This document shows, one piece after another, positions 54,925 to 63,668 of a stretch of DNA of 64,000 bases. The notes beneath the pieces were generated by a model, which was not told the origin of the DNA, made no database searches, and saw only the letters and a list, made by a program, of their open reading frames with translations. How positions within the stretch are numbered: position 1 is the stretch's first letter; the number at the start of each line of letters is the position of its first letter. The stretch is from Streptomyces sp. NBC_00775 (GTDB lineage: Bacteria; Actinomycetota; Actinomycetes; Streptomycetales; Streptomycetaceae), in the NCBI RefSeq assembly GCF_036347135.1, contig NZ_CP108938.1, positions 4,154,001 through 4,218,000 on the forward strand. Direction: 5' to 3'. The position numbers and the translations under genes were made by a program.

Positions 54925-56125
54925 AGCCACCCACGGTAGCCCCTGCCGGGACGGCTCCCGCGCGCATGAGGAGGTCGGCCAGACGGTCTATGACGACCTC
55001 GGGGTGCTCCAGCATGACGAGGTGCCCGGCGTCGGCGACGAGCACCAGCTCGGCGTCCGGCAGCAGGTCGGCGATGGCCTCGCTGTGCTCGCTCGGGGTC
55101 ACCAGGTCCTTGACCCCGGCGAGGACGAGGACGGGCAGGTCGGCGAAGTGGGTGAGCGCCGCGGTCTTGTCGTGCTCGGTGAACGCCGGGTAGAACTCGG
55201 CGACCACGTCGATCGGGGTGCCCTCGATCATCCGCTCGGCGAACCGCTCGACCGCCGGGTCGACGTCCCGGGTGGCGAACGAGTAGCGCTTGATGACCCC
55301 GGCGAACAGGTCGGCGGTGGCTCGCCGCCCCCGCTCCACCAGGGCGGCCTGCTGCCCGAGCGCCCGCAGTACGCCGGGGAGCACGCGTCGCACCGCGTTG
55401 ACGCCCGCGACGGGCAGCCCGAAGTTGACCTCGCCGAGCCGCCCCGACGACGTACCGACGAGGGCGACGGCGACGACCCGGTCGCGGATCAGCTCGGGGT
55501 ACTGGTCGGCGAGGGCCATGACGGTCATCCCGCCCATCGAATGGCCCACGAGCACGATGGGGCCCTCGGGCACGGCCGCGTCTATGACGGCCTTCAGGTC
55601 GCGGCCGAGCTGGTCGATGGTGACCGGCGTCCCGTCCTTGAGCTGGGCGACGCCCCGCCCGGACCGCCCGTGGCTGCGCTGGTCCCAGTGGACCGTGCGC
55701 ACGACACCGCGCAGCGCGGCGCGCTGGAAGTGCCAGGAGTCCTGGTTGAGGCAGTAGCCGTGGCTGAAGACGACGGTGACGGGGGCCGGCGCCTTGCGGC
55801 CGAAGAGCCGGCGACGGCGCGGGGCGAGGGGGGCCTCCGGCTCGGCGTCGTCGACCTCGTAGTACAGCTCGGTGCCGTCGTCGGCGTACGCCTTGCCGGG
55901 GGTGCCGCGCAGCGCGCCGTAAGGGCCCGTGGAGTCGAGCGCGAGGAGCGCCTTCCTGCGCATGCCACGGCCGACCGTGAGGCGCTCTATGGCGACTCCG
56001 GCGGCGGCGCCCGCTGCCACGACGCCTATCGCGGCGCCCGCGACACCGGCCCTGCGCCAGTTCCCGGCGGAGGCGGCGGCCGCCGAGGCCGCACTCGCGA
56101 CGGCCTCCGCGCTGCTCTCGCTCAC
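54890..56125 (-). CDS. Alpha/beta hydrolase with N-terminal membrane helix
   Basis: 411 residues. Ala/Gly-rich N-terminus with a helix at about 25-50 (GVAGAAIGVVAAGAAAGVAI), then an alpha/beta hydrolase fold: VVFSHGYCLNQ oxyanion strand, nucleophile Ser in GHSMGG, acid in VLAGVKDLVTP, His in ADAGHLVMLEHP. Likely a membrane-bound esterase or lipase. It lies between alr and tsaE in the same operon, 55 bp downstream of alr. Confidence 0.9.
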   Translation of the reverse strand: MSESSAEAVASAASAAAASAGNWRRAGVAGAAIGVVAAGAAAGVAIERLTVGRGMRRKALLALDSTGPYGALRGTPGKAYADDGTELYYEVDDAEPEAPLAPRRRRLFGRKAPAPVTVVFSHGYCLNQDSWHFQRAALRGVVRTVHWDQRSHGRSGRGVAQLKDGTPVTIDQLGRDLKAVIDAAVPEGPIVLVGHSMGGMTVMALADQYPELIRDRVVAVALVGTSSGRLGEVNFGLPVAGVNAVRRVLPGVLRALGQQAALVERGRRATADLFAGVIKRYSFATRDVDPAVERFAERMIEGTPIDVVAEFYPAFTEHDKTAALTHFADLPVLVLAGVKDLVTPSEHSEAIADLLPDAELVLVADAGHLVMLEHPEVVIDRLADLLMRAGAVPAGATVGGYGSTSSSAQPG

Positions 56126-56180
56126 GTCCCGCTCCTCTTCGCTGTCAGCTCTTCGCCGGGTCCTGCTCGGTTATTCGGTA

Positions 56181-57338
56181 CTACCCGTCTTGTTCCTCGT
56201 TCACATTCACGTAGACGCGGGGTACGCGGGTTCCGATCCGGGTGACGATTTCGTACGCGATCGTGCCCGCCGCCCGGGCCCAGTCCTCGGCGGTCGGCTC
56301 GCCGCGGTCGCCCGGCCCGAACAGGACCGCCTCCGTCCCGGCCAGGGGCTCGTCCCCGCCCAGATCGACGACGAACTGGTCCATCGCGACCCGGCCCGCG
56401 ACCGTACGCCACTTGCCGCCGACCAGGACGGGTCCGGTGCCGGAGGCGTGGCGCGGGATGCCGTCCGCGTAGCCGACGGGCACGAGGCCGAGGGTGGTGT
56501 CGCCGGGCGTGGTGTAGTGATGCCCGTAGCTGACGCCGTGGCCGCCCGGGACGTGCTTCACCAGCGCGAGCGAGGCGGTCAGCGTCATCACCGGACGCAG
56601 TCCGAAGTCGGCCGGGGTGCCGAGCTCGGGGCTGGGCGAGATGCCGTAGACCGCGATGCCGGTGCGTACGAGGTCGAAGTGGCTCTCGGGGAGGGTCAGC
56701 GTGGCGGGCGAGTTGGCGATGTGCCGCACCTCGGGGCGGACGCCCTGCTCCTCGGCGTACGCCACCATCTCGCGGAAGCGGGTGAGTTGGGCCTGGATGG
56801 AGGGGTGACCGGGCTCGTCGGCGCAGGCGAAGTGCGACCAGAGGCCGGTGACGGTGATGAGCCCGCGGGCCTCGGCGCTCAGGGCCTCGCCGACGAGCTC
56901 CGGCCAGTCGTCGGGCTGGCAGCCGTTGCGCCCGAGGCCCGTGTCGGCCTTGAGCTGGACGCGGGCGGGCGCGCCGACCGTCCGAGCGGCCGCCACGACC
57001 TCCCGCAGGGCCCACATCCCGCTGACCGAGACGTCGAGGTCGGCCTCGATGGCCTGCGCCCACGGCCCGCCCGGTGTCCAGAGCCAGCACATGATCCGCC
57101 CCGGCAGTCCGGCCGCCCGCAGCGCGAGGGCCTCCTCGGGGGTGGCGGTGCCGAGCCAGGTGGCGCCGGCCTCGCGCGCCGCTCGGGCACACGGCACCGC
57201 CCCGTGGCCGTACGCGTCGGACTTGACCACGGCCATCAGGGCCGCGGACGGCGCGTGGGCGCGCAGGGTCCGCACGTTGGCCCGCAGGGCTGCCAGGTCG
57301 ATCTCGGCGCGGGCGCGCAGGGGTGCTGTCTCGTTCAT
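56181..57338 (-). CDS. alr: Alanine racemase
   Basis: 385-residue PLP enzyme making D-alanine for peptidoglycan. PLP lysine in AVVKSDAYGHGA (about residue 39), RTGIAVYGISPSPE, and the second catalytic Tyr region VSYGHHYTTPGDTTLG with GYADG. Fold type III barrel followed by the C-terminal beta domain. Full length. First gene of alr-hydrolase-tsaE. Confidence 0.95.
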   Translation of the reverse strand: MNETAPLRARAEIDLAALRANVRTLRAHAPSAALMAVVKSDAYGHGAVPCARAAREAGATWLGTATPEEALALRAAGLPGRIMCWLWTPGGPWAQAIEADLDVSVSGMWALREVVAAARTVGAPARVQLKADTGLGRNGCQPDDWPELVGEALSAEARGLITVTGLWSHFACADEPGHPSIQAQLTRFREMVAYAEEQGVRPEVRHIANSPATLTLPESHFDLVRTGIAVYGISPSPELGTPADFGLRPVMTLTASLALVKHVPGGHGVSYGHHYTTPGDTTLGLVPVGYADGIPRHASGTGPVLVGGKWRTVAGRVAMDQFVVDLGGDEPLAGTEAVLFGPGDRGEPTAEDWARAAGTIAYEIVTRIGTRVPRVYVNVNEEQDG

Positions 57339-57425
57339 CGCGCCCCCAGTGTCTCAGAGGGGCCTGACAGCCCCCCGGCGCCGGTACCGCTAGGACCCCG
57401 CAGGCCCGTCTGGCCGTCCGCGGCA

Positions 57426-58325
57426 TCAGGTGCCGGCTCTACGGCCCCACACGTAGACGCGGTCGCCCGTCTTGAGGACGTTCCACAACGTGCGGGCGTC
57501 GGCGAGCCGCAGATTGACGCAGCCCCAGGAGCCGTTGGGGTTGTAGATGCTGCCGTAGATGGCGTGAAAGGCCTGTCCGCCGCTGAAGAACTGGCTGTAC
57601 GGCATGGGGCTGTTGTAGAGGGTCGACCAGTGGTTCTTGTGCTTCCAGTAGATCTTGAACCAGCCGGTACGGGTCCGGTACCCGGCCCGCCCGCTGCGCA
57701 TCGGCACCGGCCCCCACACCACCTTCTTCCCCTTCTGCACCCAGGTGAGCTGTCGTGCCAGGTCCACGCAGGCGATCCGGTACGACCGCACGGGACACTT
57801 TCCGGCGGCGTTCGGGTTCTTCATCGCGGAGAGCAGCTGCATGCGGGCCCAGGTGACGGGTCCGGCGAAGCCGATGTTCGGCTTGATCTTGTACCGCGTC
57901 TGGAACGCACGGACGGCAAGACAATCGGCAGCGGACTGTTTCCCGTCCACCTTCAGCTTCAGCCACCGCTCGACCTGCCGCTGATACGGTCCCGTCCGCT
58001 TGCTGCATGTCACCGCCGTGCCTGCGGCGGCGTCGCTGAGCGGTACGTATTCGATGAGCGCGTCCGTGCCGGCGGGGGCGTTGCGCGGCTCGACGGCATC
58101 CTCGTCCGCGGTGGGTGTGTACACCCTGGGCGCGAGCATCTGGTCCGGTGTATCGATCTGCCACGGCTGATGCGGACCGGGCGCCACGCCCGGCACCAGC
58201 TCGCTCCCCGGTCCGGGAGCCGGCGGTCCACTCATCGCCCAGGCACTCTCCCCGGGCGACACCGCCAGCAGCGCCAGCACCACCGCCGCACTCCGACCCC
58301 ACCACACCATTCGTCTGATCATCAT
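57426..58325 (-). CDS. Secreted L,D-transpeptidase (YkuD) with peptidoglycan-binding region
   Basis: 299 residues from the ATG at 58325 (the frame is open to 58337). Signal peptide (MVWWGRSAAVVLALLAVSP). A Pro-rich spacer, then a PG_binding_1-like segment (QVERWLKLKVDGKQ, LAVRAFQTRYKI). The C-terminal YkuD domain has the catalytic motif HAIYGSIYNPNGSWGCVNL (His and Cys present). Forms 3-3 cross-links or modifies wall peptides. Followed by alr on the same strand after about 90 bp. Confidence 0.88.
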   Translation of the reverse strand: MMIRRMVWWGRSAAVVLALLAVSPGESAWAMSGPPAPGPGSELVPGVAPGPHQPWQIDTPDQMLAPRVYTPTADEDAVEPRNAPAGTDALIEYVPLSDAAAGTAVTCSKRTGPYQRQVERWLKLKVDGKQSAADCLAVRAFQTRYKIKPNIGFAGPVTWARMQLLSAMKNPNAAGKCPVRSYRIACVDLARQLTWVQKGKKVVWGPVPMRSGRAGYRTRTGWFKIYWKHKNHWSTLYNSPMPYSQFFSGGQAFHAIYGSIYNPNGSWGCVNLRLADARTLWNVLKTGDRVYVWGRRAGT

Positions 58326-58403
58326 GCGACCACCCAACGCAACCCGCCCCCGCCCCCGAGTGAGCCGCGCGGAAGGGGTCCCCCATTCGCCCGGCCCGTT
58401 CTC

Positions 58404-58660
58404 TCGCCCCCGCCGCCCCTACCCGTCCCATCCCGTTCCTGGGGCTCCGCCCCAGACCCCGTGGGTGGGTTCTTCGGCTGCGGGTGGGTGGGGGCTGGTC
58501 GCGCAGTTCCCCGCGCCCCTAACGGCTCGGGGCTGCGCCCCATCGCCCCTGGCCCGCCCCGGGAGCTTTTAGGGGCGCGGGGAACGGCGCAATCTTTTAG
58601 GGGGGTCTGGGGGCACAGCCCCCAGGAACGGGATGGGACGGGTAGGGGCGGCGGGGGCGA
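58404..58660. repeat. 257-bp inverted-repeat element
   Basis: Left arm 58404-58461 and right arm 58603-58660 are inverted copies of about 58 bp with a few mismatches (left: CCCGTCCCATCCCGTTCCTG; right holds the complement). Between them is a second nested pair of the GCGCAGTTCCCCGCGCCCC type (58499-58520 and 58568-58590). It fills the 352-bp gap between nnr and the L,D-transpeptidase start. It looks like a small non-autonomous repeat element; no transposase is present. Confidence 0.85.
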
Positions 58661-58677
58661 AACCCCCCGGGTGGGCG

Positions 58678-60108
58678 TCAGTCGCGGATGTCCCGCCACG
58701 CGGCCGGGATCGCCGACGCCACGTCATGGGCCCCCGCAGGCGCCCCGTCCGCCGCGAACCGCCCCGCAAGCCCATGAACGTACGCAGCAACACTCCCCGC
58801 ATCCACCGCGGACAACCCCGCCGCCAACAACGACCCGGCAAGCCCCGACAGCACGTCCCCACTCCCCGCGGTCGCCAGCCAAGCCGTCCCCGTCGCATTC
58901 ACCCGCACCACCCCACCCCCCGCATCAGCCACCAACGTCGTCGCCCCCTTGAGCAACACCGTCGCCCCATAAAGCCCCGCAAGCTCCCGCACGGAAGCAA
59001 GCCGAGCCCCCTCCACCACCGCACGTGAAACCCCGAGCAACGCCGCCGCCTCCCCGGCATGCGGAGTCATCAGCGTGGGCGCACTCCGCGCCCGCACGAC
59101 CCCCCGCTCCGCGAGCCGCAACCCGTCCGCGTCCACCAGCACCGGCACCTCCGCGGCCAGCACCTCGGCGACCGACGACGCGTCGTCCCCGGCCCCGGGC
59201 CCCACGACCCACGCCTGGACCCGCCCCGCCTTGTGGGGCCCCTTGTCGGACACGAGCGTCTCGGGGAAGGCGGCGATCACCGCGTCCCCGGCGGGCCCCA
59301 CGTACCGCACGGCCCCCGCACCACCCCGCAGCGCACCGGACACGGCGAGCACCGCCGCCCCGGGATAGCGCGCGGACCCGGCGGCGATCCCGACGACACC
59401 GCGCCGGTACTTGTCGCTCGCCGCCCCCGGCACCGGCAGCCGCGCCGCGACGTCCGCGTGCTGGAGCGCCTCCAGCTCGGCCTGGTCCGGCAGTTCGAGA
59501 CCGATGTCGACGAGGCGTACGGAACCGGCGTACTCACGCGCCGGATCGATGAGCAGCCCCGGTTTGTGCGTCCCGAAGGTGACGGTCAGGTCGGCGCGCA
59601 CCGCCGCGCCGAGGACCTCCCCGGTGTCCGCCTCAATGCCGCTCGGCAGGTCGACGGCGACGACGGCCGCACGCGACCGCTCGGCCCAGGCGGCCAGCGC
59701 CGCCGCGTCCGGCCGCAGCCCGCCCTTGCCGCCGATCCCGACGATGCCGTCGACGACGAGGTCGGCACGGCGGACGATCTGCTCGGCGGCACCGGGGGTG
59801 ACCAGCGTGCCGCCCGCCCGCCGCAACGCGGACAGCCCCCCGGGATGCGTCCGTTCGGGGGCGAGCAGTACGGCGGTGACACCGGCCCCGCGCCGGGCCA
59901 GCCGGGCCCCCGCGTACAGCGCGTCGCCCCCGTTGTCGCCGCTGCCGATCAGCAGCACGACCCGGCTGCCGTACACCCGCCCCAGCACATCGGCGCAGGC
60001 CGCGGCCAGTCCGGCGGCGGCGCGCTGCATCAACGCCCCTTCGGGGAGCCGCGCCATCAGCTCCCGCTCGGCCGCCCTTACCGTCTCCACGCTGTAGGCA
60101 GTACGCAT
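58678..60108 (-). CDS. nnr: Bifunctional NAD(P)H-hydrate repair enzyme (epimerase + ADP-dependent dehydratase)
   Basis: 476 residues from the ATG at 60108. N-terminal YjeF epimerase domain (about 1-210; LLIGSGDNGGDALYAGARLA, VDLPSGIEADTGE). C-terminal ribokinase-like dehydratase domain (about 220-476; KYRRGVVGIAAGSARYPGA, TPHAGEAAALLG, ATAGSGDVLSGLAGSLLAAG with the catalytic GSGD). Repairs damaged NAD(P)H hydrates. Downstream of acpS on the same strand. Confidence 0.94.
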   Translation of the reverse strand: MRTAYSVETVRAAERELMARLPEGALMQRAAAGLAAACADVLGRVYGSRVVLLIGSGDNGGDALYAGARLARRGAGVTAVLLAPERTHPGGLSALRRAGGTLVTPGAAEQIVRRADLVVDGIVGIGGKGGLRPDAAALAAWAERSRAAVVAVDLPSGIEADTGEVLGAAVRADLTVTFGTHKPGLLIDPAREYAGSVRLVDIGLELPDQAELEALQHADVAARLPVPGAASDKYRRGVVGIAAGSARYPGAAVLAVSGALRGGAGAVRYVGPAGDAVIAAFPETLVSDKGPHKAGRVQAWVVGPGAGDDASSVAEVLAAEVPVLVDADGLRLAERGVVRARSAPTLMTPHAGEAAALLGVSRAVVEGARLASVRELAGLYGATVLLKGATTLVADAGGGVVRVNATGTAWLATAGSGDVLSGLAGSLLAAGLSAVDAGSVAAYVHGLAGRFAADGAPAGAHDVASAIPAAWRDIRD

Positions 60109-60127
60109 AGGCCCGAGTCTCGCATCA

Positions 60128-60157
60128 GCGCCCCGCGAGGGGCGCGGGGAACTGCGC
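60128..60157. repeat. Short copy of the dispersed repeat core
   Basis: GCGCCCCGCG followed by GGGGCGCGGGGAACTGCGC, a partial copy of the repeat at 49.3 and 58.5 kb, in the 114-bp gap between acpS and nnr. Confidence 0.65.
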
Positions 60158-60222
60158 CAGCGACCACAGCCATCCCGCGGCCGACGAACCACCCGCGACG
60201 AGCGATTCCCCCAACGCGGCGG

Positions 60223-60594
60223 CTATCCCTCCGCCACCACCACCGCCGAAGCCACCCCCGCGTCATGGCTCAGCGACACATGCCACGACCGCACGCCCAG
60301 TTCGGCCGCCCGGGCCGCCACCGTGCCCTTCACCCGCAGCCGCGGCTGCCCGCTGTCCTCGACGTAGACCTCGGCGTCGGTCCAGTGCAGACCGGCCGGG
60401 GCACCGAGCGCCTTGGCGAGCGCCTCCTTCGCGGCGAACCGGGCGGCCAGCGACGCGATGCCTCTGCGCTCCCCGCTCGGCAGATGCAACTCCTGCTCCA
60501 CAAAGACCCGTTCGGCCAGTCCGGGTGTGCGCTCCAGCGACGCCCGGAACCGGTCGATCTCGGCCACGTCGATACCGACCCCGATGATGCTCAT
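60223..60594 (-). CDS. acpS: Holo-[acyl-carrier-protein] synthase
   Basis: 123 residues from the ATG at 60594. Transfers phosphopantetheine from CoA to ACP. Motifs: [14 protein letters not shown] at the N-terminus, [15 protein letters not shown] (metal-binding Glu and Lys) and [14 protein letters not shown] near the end. Normal length. Probably co-transcribed with nnr. Confidence 0.95.
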   Translation of the reverse strand: MSIIGVGIDVAEIDRFRASLERTPGLAERVFVEQELHLPSGERRGIASLAARFAAKEALAKALGAPAGLHWTDAEVYVEDSGQPRLRVKGTVAARAAELGVRSWHVSLSHDAGVASAVVVAEG

Positions 60595-60631
60595 GCCGAG
60601 CAGCCTACGGCTGACGCACCGTCCGAACCGG

Positions 60632-60653
60632 CTGCTAGCCTGCTGCGACCTCA
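60632..60653 (+). promoter_or_regulatory. Shared upstream motif, copy 1 (candidate promoter)
   Basis: CTGCTAGCCTGC followed by TGCGACCTCA, 105 bp before the start of the unknown gene at 60737. A nearly identical motif precedes the paralogous gene at 63669. TAGCCT could be a -10 element. Confidence 0.5.
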
Positions 60654-60736
60654 TCACTTCGGCCTGTACACGTCAGCTCGCCCTGGGGGGCCAGGAGGCG
60701 CGTGCCGTGGGCCGGGAACGCCAGGGGGGCGGAGGC

Positions 60737-61708
60737 ATGAACAGTGCGACCAGCGGCGAGGGCGGAAGATCCGGCACCTCGCCGGGCCCGTCTTTCGACC
60801 CGTTCGACACGCTGCCCGAACTCGCTCCGCTGCGCACCGCCGCGGCGAACGGCGACTGGGACGCCACCCGGGCGTTCTTCGCGGATCTCGACTCCGCCGA
60901 GAAGGTCACCTTCGCGGCGGACGTCCTCGGCGACACCGCCGGGGTCGAGACGTACCTGGAGCAGGCCGCGGCCGACACCCCCGCGGATCCGCTGCCGCGC
61001 ACGCTGCTCGCCGGGCGGTACATCCACCTGGGCTGGGAGACCCGTGGCCGCGCCGCGGCCACGCAGGTCAAGCGGGAGCAGTTCGACCAGTTCCACACTT
61101 TGCTGCGAAAGGCCGAGCGAATCCTGATCGAGGTGTGCGCGGAGCAACCCGACTACGCCCCCGCCTGGACCGCCCGGCTGCTCACCGCGCGCGGCCTGGA
61201 GCTGGGACTGTCCGAGGCCCGCCGCCGCTACGACCGCCTCTCCGCCCACCATCCGCACCACTACGCGGCGCAGACGCAGCTGCTCCAGCAAGTGTGTCCG
61301 AAGTGGGGCGGCTCCTGGGAGGCGGCGCACGGTTTGGCCCAGGAGTGCGCGAGCGCCGCGCCCGACGGCTCTCACGCGGGGGCGCTGGTCGCCCTGGCTC
61401 ATCTGGAGCACTGGGTGGGCCTCAACGGCGCCGCACACAAGGTGTATCTGCGGGACGTGTCGGTCCGCAACGATCTGCGCTCCGCCGCCCGGGTCTCCGT
61501 GCTGCACCACGACTACCGGCCGGGCTGGCACTGGATCGACGCGCACAGCGCGTTCGCGATGGCCTTCTCCCTCGGCGGCCACTTCAAGGACGCGGCCCCT
61601 CACTTCGCCGCCCTGGGCGACCGGGCCGCCGAGTTCCCATGGCGCTATCTGCACGATCCGAAGGCCGCCTTCGTCGAGTGCCGCACATCCGCGCTGGCGA
61701 CGCTCTGA
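60737..61708 (+). CDS. Unknown all-helical protein, paralogue A
   Basis: 323 residues, soluble, no signal peptide. The ATG at 60737 follows GGGGGGCGGAGGC. Rich in Ala, Leu, Asp and His, with repeated helical hairpins (TPADPLPRTLLAGRYIHLGW, YAPAWTARLLTARGLELG, HAGALVALAHLEHW), so a TPR-like or superhelical fold is plausible. No recognised family. Directly upstream (13 bp) of the M16-like gene, and a paralogue follows that gene. Confidence 0.72.
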   Translation: MNSATSGEGGRSGTSPGPSFDPFDTLPELAPLRTAAANGDWDATRAFFADLDSAEKVTFAADVLGDTAGVETYLEQAAADTPADPLPRTLLAGRYIHLGWETRGRAAATQVKREQFDQFHTLLRKAERILIEVCAEQPDYAPAWTARLLTARGLELGLSEARRRYDRLSAHHPHHYAAQTQLLQQVCPKWGGSWEAAHGLAQECASAAPDGSHAGALVALAHLEHWVGLNGAAHKVYLRDVSVRNDLRSAARVSVLHHDYRPGWHWIDAHSAFAMAFSLGGHFKDAAPHFAALGDRAAEFPWRYLHDPKAAFVECRTSALATL

Positions 61709-61721
61709 GGAGGACCGATCC

Positions 61722-63485
61722 ATGACCGCCGACCTGCACGGCTCCGGCCTCGACGCCCTCTCCGACCTGGTCTCCCACACCGTCACCCAGGGCATTCCCA
61801 CTCTCTACGCACCCCGCGCGGGCGAGATCACCGCCGGACTGCTCTTCCGCGTGGGCCGTGCCGACGAGACACTGCCCACGGCCGGGATCACGCATCTCGT
61901 CGAGCATCTCGCGCTGCACCGCCTGGGCGTGTCCGACCTGCACTACAACGGCACCACGTCGATGTCGTACACCCACTTCCAGGTCACCGGCGACGAGGAC
62001 GAGGTGGTCGAGTACCTCAACAGCGTCTGTGCCGCCCTGCGCGACCTGCCGCTGGACCGGCTGGAGACCGAGAAGGAGATCCTGCGGACCGAGGCCGCGG
62101 GCCGGAACGGCGGGCCCGACTCCCGGCTGCCGCTGTGGCGTTACGGCGCCCAGGGCTACGGCCTGTCCAGCTGCAACGAGCTCGGCACCTGGACCCTCAC
62201 CGCCGACCAGGTGCGGCAGTGGGCCGAAGCCCGGTTCACCCGCGACAACGCGGTGCTGTGGATCACCAGCGACCATGTGCCGGACCGCCTGGACCTGACC
62301 CTGCCCGCCGGGACCCGCATCTCCGCGCCCGCCCCGACCAGTGCGCTACCGGTCACGCCCGCCTGCATCCGGGGAGCCGACGGTCACGTCGCGTACAACG
62401 CGGTCGTACGCCGCTCCACCGCCGCGGCGGTCTTCGCCAACGTCCTCGGCCGCGCCCTCTACCAGGATCTGCGCCAGGAGGGCGGCTACTCGTACGCGGC
62501 CGAGGCCGACTACACCCCGCGCGACGCCGACTTCGCCACCCTCACCGCGTACGCCGACGCGCTGTTGCAGAAGCAGGACGCGGTCGTCGGCGGCTTCGTC
62601 GACACGCTCGCCCGGCTGCGGGCGGGCAGGATCGAACAGGCCGAACTGGACTCGGCGCGCGCCAAGGCGCTGAAGGCGTACGACACTCCGGACCTCGCAG
62701 CCGCCCTGCTGCCGTCGTTCGCGCTCAGCCTGCTCCTCGGCCATCGCCTCCTCACCCCCGAGCAGGGCAGGGCGGAGCTGCACGCGGTGACCGTCGCCGA
62801 TCTGCGCGAGGTCGCCCGGGAGGCGTGGGCCGACGGGCTGCTCCAGGTGCCGGGCCAGGACGCCGACTGGGCGGGCTTCACCCCGGCGCCGCAGTACTCC
62901 CAGGCTGCCCTGACCGGCACCCGGCACCAGTCCCTTGAGGACGAGCGGATCACCTTGTCTATCGGCACCGAAGGCGTCAGCCTGCTGACCCCGGGCGGCC
63001 CGGTCAGCGTGCGGTACGACGCCTGCGCGGCGATGACCGCCCGCCCCGACGGGGGCCGTTCCCTCACCGGCCACGACGGCTTCTCGGTGACCATCGAGCC
63101 GACCCTGTTCCGGGGCGTCACACCGGAGCGGATCGCGGCCGTGGACACGGCGGTTCCGGCCGACGTGGTGGTGCGGATGCCGGCGCGGGACCCGGAGCGG
63201 ATCCCGCAGCCTCCGGAGCCGGAGCCGGAGCAGCAGCCGGAGCTCTCCAGGCTGCGGCGAGGCCAGGGTAGGGCGGCGGGGCGGGACTGGACGGCCGCGC
63301 TCTGGTTCTTCGGTGTGCTCGCGGTCGCCTGGGCTGTGCTCGGCACGGTCGTCACCCTGAACGAGATCGGCTCCGCACACACGGACGGCGCGCGCATCTT
63401 CCTCTTCTGGTTCCTGGAGCTGCCGCTGCTGTGGCAAATGCGGTCCATGCGCCAACGGCGGGCCCGGGCCCGCGCGGGCCGCTGA
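61722..63485 (+). CDS. M16-family zinc peptidase-like protein with C-terminal membrane helices
   Basis: 587 residues. The inverted zinc motif HLVEH with downstream ETEKEILRTEA (third ligand Glu) is present in the first 120 residues, indicating a catalytically competent M16 domain. A second M16-type lobe (LYQDLRQEGGYSYAAEADYT) follows. A Pro/Glu-rich linker (about 490-510) leads to two helices (WFFGVLAVAWAVLGTVVTL and RIFLFWFLELPLLW). M16 peptidases are rarely membrane-anchored this way. It probably forms an operon with paralogue A. Confidence 0.8.
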   Translation: MTADLHGSGLDALSDLVSHTVTQGIPTLYAPRAGEITAGLLFRVGRADETLPTAGITHLVEHLALHRLGVSDLHYNGTTSMSYTHFQVTGDEDEVVEYLNSVCAALRDLPLDRLETEKEILRTEAAGRNGGPDSRLPLWRYGAQGYGLSSCNELGTWTLTADQVRQWAEARFTRDNAVLWITSDHVPDRLDLTLPAGTRISAPAPTSALPVTPACIRGADGHVAYNAVVRRSTAAAVFANVLGRALYQDLRQEGGYSYAAEADYTPRDADFATLTAYADALLQKQDAVVGGFVDTLARLRAGRIEQAELDSARAKALKAYDTPDLAAALLPSFALSLLLGHRLLTPEQGRAELHAVTVADLREVAREAWADGLLQVPGQDADWAGFTPAPQYSQAALTGTRHQSLEDERITLSIGTEGVSLLTPGGPVSVRYDACAAMTARPDGGRSLTGHDGFSVTIEPTLFRGVTPERIAAVDTAVPADVVVRMPARDPERIPQPPEPEPEQQPELSRLRRGQGRAAGRDWTAALWFFGVLAVAWAVLGTVVTLNEIGSAHTDGARIFLFWFLELPLLWQMRSMRQRRARARAGR

Positions 63486-63577
63486 CCCTGCGGCGCACGC
63501 CGTCAAGCGGCGGCGGCTCGCACCACACGTACTTGCCCCGCGGGCCCCGGTCCAGCCGCCGGGAATGTCTCACCCCC

Positions 63578-63599
63578 CTGCTAGCCTGCGGCGACTTCA
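63578..63599 (+). promoter_or_regulatory. Shared upstream motif, copy 2 (candidate promoter)
   Basis: CTGCTAGCCTGC followed by GGCGACTTCA, 91 bp before the gene at 63669; 20 of 22 positions match copy 1 at 60632. Confidence 0.5.
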
Positions 63600-63668
63600 C
63601 ATCCAGCGCACAGGCACGGGGGGCCTGCCGGTGCGCGACACTTCCAAGTACGCCATGGGGGCGGAGGC

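Noticed and set aside
58404-58660. Insertion sequence remnant with transposase
   Set aside because: No transposase-like frame in or near the inverted repeat; at most a non-autonomous element.
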